6,808 nt of DNA, from contig CALCSP010000777.1 in NCBI GenBank assembly GCA_937893785.1, positions 1-6,808 of the forward strand, given 5' to 3'. The DNA is from an uncultured Verrucomicrobiales bacterium. GTDB lineage: Bacteria; Verrucomicrobiota; Verrucomicrobiia; Verrucomicrobiales; DEV007. The notes beneath the pieces are model-generated. The model made no database searches. It was not told the origin of the DNA and saw only the letters and a program-made list of their open reading frames with translations. The stretch's first letter is position 1. Every line of letters starts with the position of its first letter. Both the position numbers and the translations under genes were made by a program. This document shows, piece by piece, positions 6,196-6,808 of this stretch.

Positions 6196-6808
6196 TTATT
6201 TCTTATTGATTACTTTGTCTTCAGCATGCTTACCCAGCCGTTTTTCGGCAGGTACTTGAACATCAGGCAAAGGTTTGAGGATAACAGTAACAACAGTATC
6301 TATGGGCGGGACCTTTTCCGCAACCGGAAACCACAGTTCATCATCATCACTGCCAGGGTTAAAGGTGTTGCATAAGGATCCCTCATAGCGATAAACGGCG
6401 GCAATAGCTCCATCCTCAGCTGCAAGAAAATAACCATCCACCACCTTGGAACCGGTATAAGTCCAGCTTCCCGGACCAACCACCTCCTTTGTGGTCGCAT
6501 TATGAACCCAGTTGCCAAGGGGTTCGGTAATCTCCTTGTCATCCTTTCCCTTATGGCGAATAAGAATCGCCATGCGTCCCTTCCCGTCATCCTTGAGGAC
6601 ACCAACGGGTCTACCCTGCTCATTGAACTTCCGATAAATGTCTCGGCGAGAAGGTTCCCAACGCAACAATTTCATTGCAATCTGGATTTCAAAGGGGGTC
6701 ACCTTCGTGGACAGCAAGCTTTCATGCAGCTTGCCACGAAATTCATCGCAAATAGCAAATTCCAACACCACTTCATTTTGGTTAACCCGGCAGGGAAACC
6801 AGATCTCA
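6196..6808 (-). CDS. YdjY-domain protein, 5' end beyond the window
   Basis: The frame is open to the right edge, giving 203 visible residues. A GTG at 6769-6771 could be mistaken for the start, but the upstream codons read EIWFPCRVNQNE, which matches the family's conserved entry (PA.VN...E), so the true start is outside. Family landmarks follow: LEFAICDEFRGKLHESLLST with KVTPFEIQIAMKLL, then GNWVHN, GPGSWTYTGSKV, an FLAAEDGAIAAVY stretch, NPGSDDDELWFPV, a VPPIDT turn and a VTVILKP strand. YdjY-domain proteins are widespread in PVC bacteria, often exported, and have no firmly known activity. Any signal peptide here would lie outside the window. The last 25 or so residues (PDVQVPAEKRLGKHAEDKVINKK) form a charged tail after the domain. 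It is the first visible gene of a likely operon with the cyclase-like gene. Confidence 0.85.
   Translation of the reverse strand, partial: EIWFPCRVNQNEVVLEFAICDEFRGKLHESLLSTKVTPFEIQIAMKLLRWEPSRRDIYRKFNEQGRPVGVLKDDGKGRMAILIRHKGKDDKEITEPLGNWVHNATTKEVVGPGSWTYTGSKVVDGYFLAAEDGAIAAVYRYEGSLCNTFNPGSDDDELWFPVAEKVPPIDTVVTVILKPLPDVQVPAEKRLGKHAEDKVINKK

Noticed and set aside
6007..6375. 122-codon plus-strand open frame spanning the gap between the cyclase-like and YdjY genes
   Set aside because: It is antisense to the 3' part of one well-supported gene and the 5' part of another, and shows no recognisable motif or start signal.
6196..6771. YdjY gene as a complete 191-aa gene starting at GTG 6771
   Set aside because: The frame continues to the edge of the window and the upstream codons carry conserved family residues (FPCRVNQNE), so the gene is cut by the edge.

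Overview
The window looks like part of a Verrucomicrobiota chromosome, or a close relative in the PVC group. The clues are a lamin-tail-domain secreted protein, a giant secreted protein built on Asp-rich calcium-binding repeats with the C-terminal beta-sandwich typical of that phylum, and a YdjY-domain gene beside a secreted squalene-cyclase-like gene. This placement is inferred from architecture alone, because there is no rRNA or other phylogenetic marker. All four genes lie on the minus strand, so they are read from right to left, and no plus-strand gene is convincing.

Reading in the direction of transcription: (1) 6808-6196 is a YdjY-domain protein whose N-terminus lies beyond the right edge. 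(2) 6156-5011, 39 nt downstream, encodes a secreted 381-aa alpha/alpha-toroid protein of the prenyltransferase/squalene-oxidase repeat family. The pair looks like an operon and ends at a perfect 13-bp hairpin terminator (4940-4980). (3) A short promoter-bearing gap (4859-4939) leads to 4858-1235, a cysteine-free secreted protein of about 1207 aa. It carries four copies of a beta-rich domain I cannot name, two arrays of thrombospondin-type-3-like calcium-binding repeats, and a C-terminal beta-sandwich. It ends at a strong terminator (1167-1208). (4) 1128-1 starts immediately after that terminator. It encodes a secreted lamin-tail-domain protein with a jelly-roll-like second domain and runs off the left edge, probably towards a CotH-kinase-like region.

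The three genes with visible N-termini all encode Sec signal peptides with a predicted Ala|Gln cleavage, so each mature protein would begin with Gln. The theme is export: two large surface or matrix proteins, plus a pair of possibly periplasmic proteins of unknown biochemical role. The most interesting content is the unnamed repeat domain in the giant protein, its near-regular 351-353 residue spacing, the recently homogenised DNA segments inside it, and the YdjY/cyclase-like pair. I see no mobile element, CRISPR array, RNA gene or phage gene.
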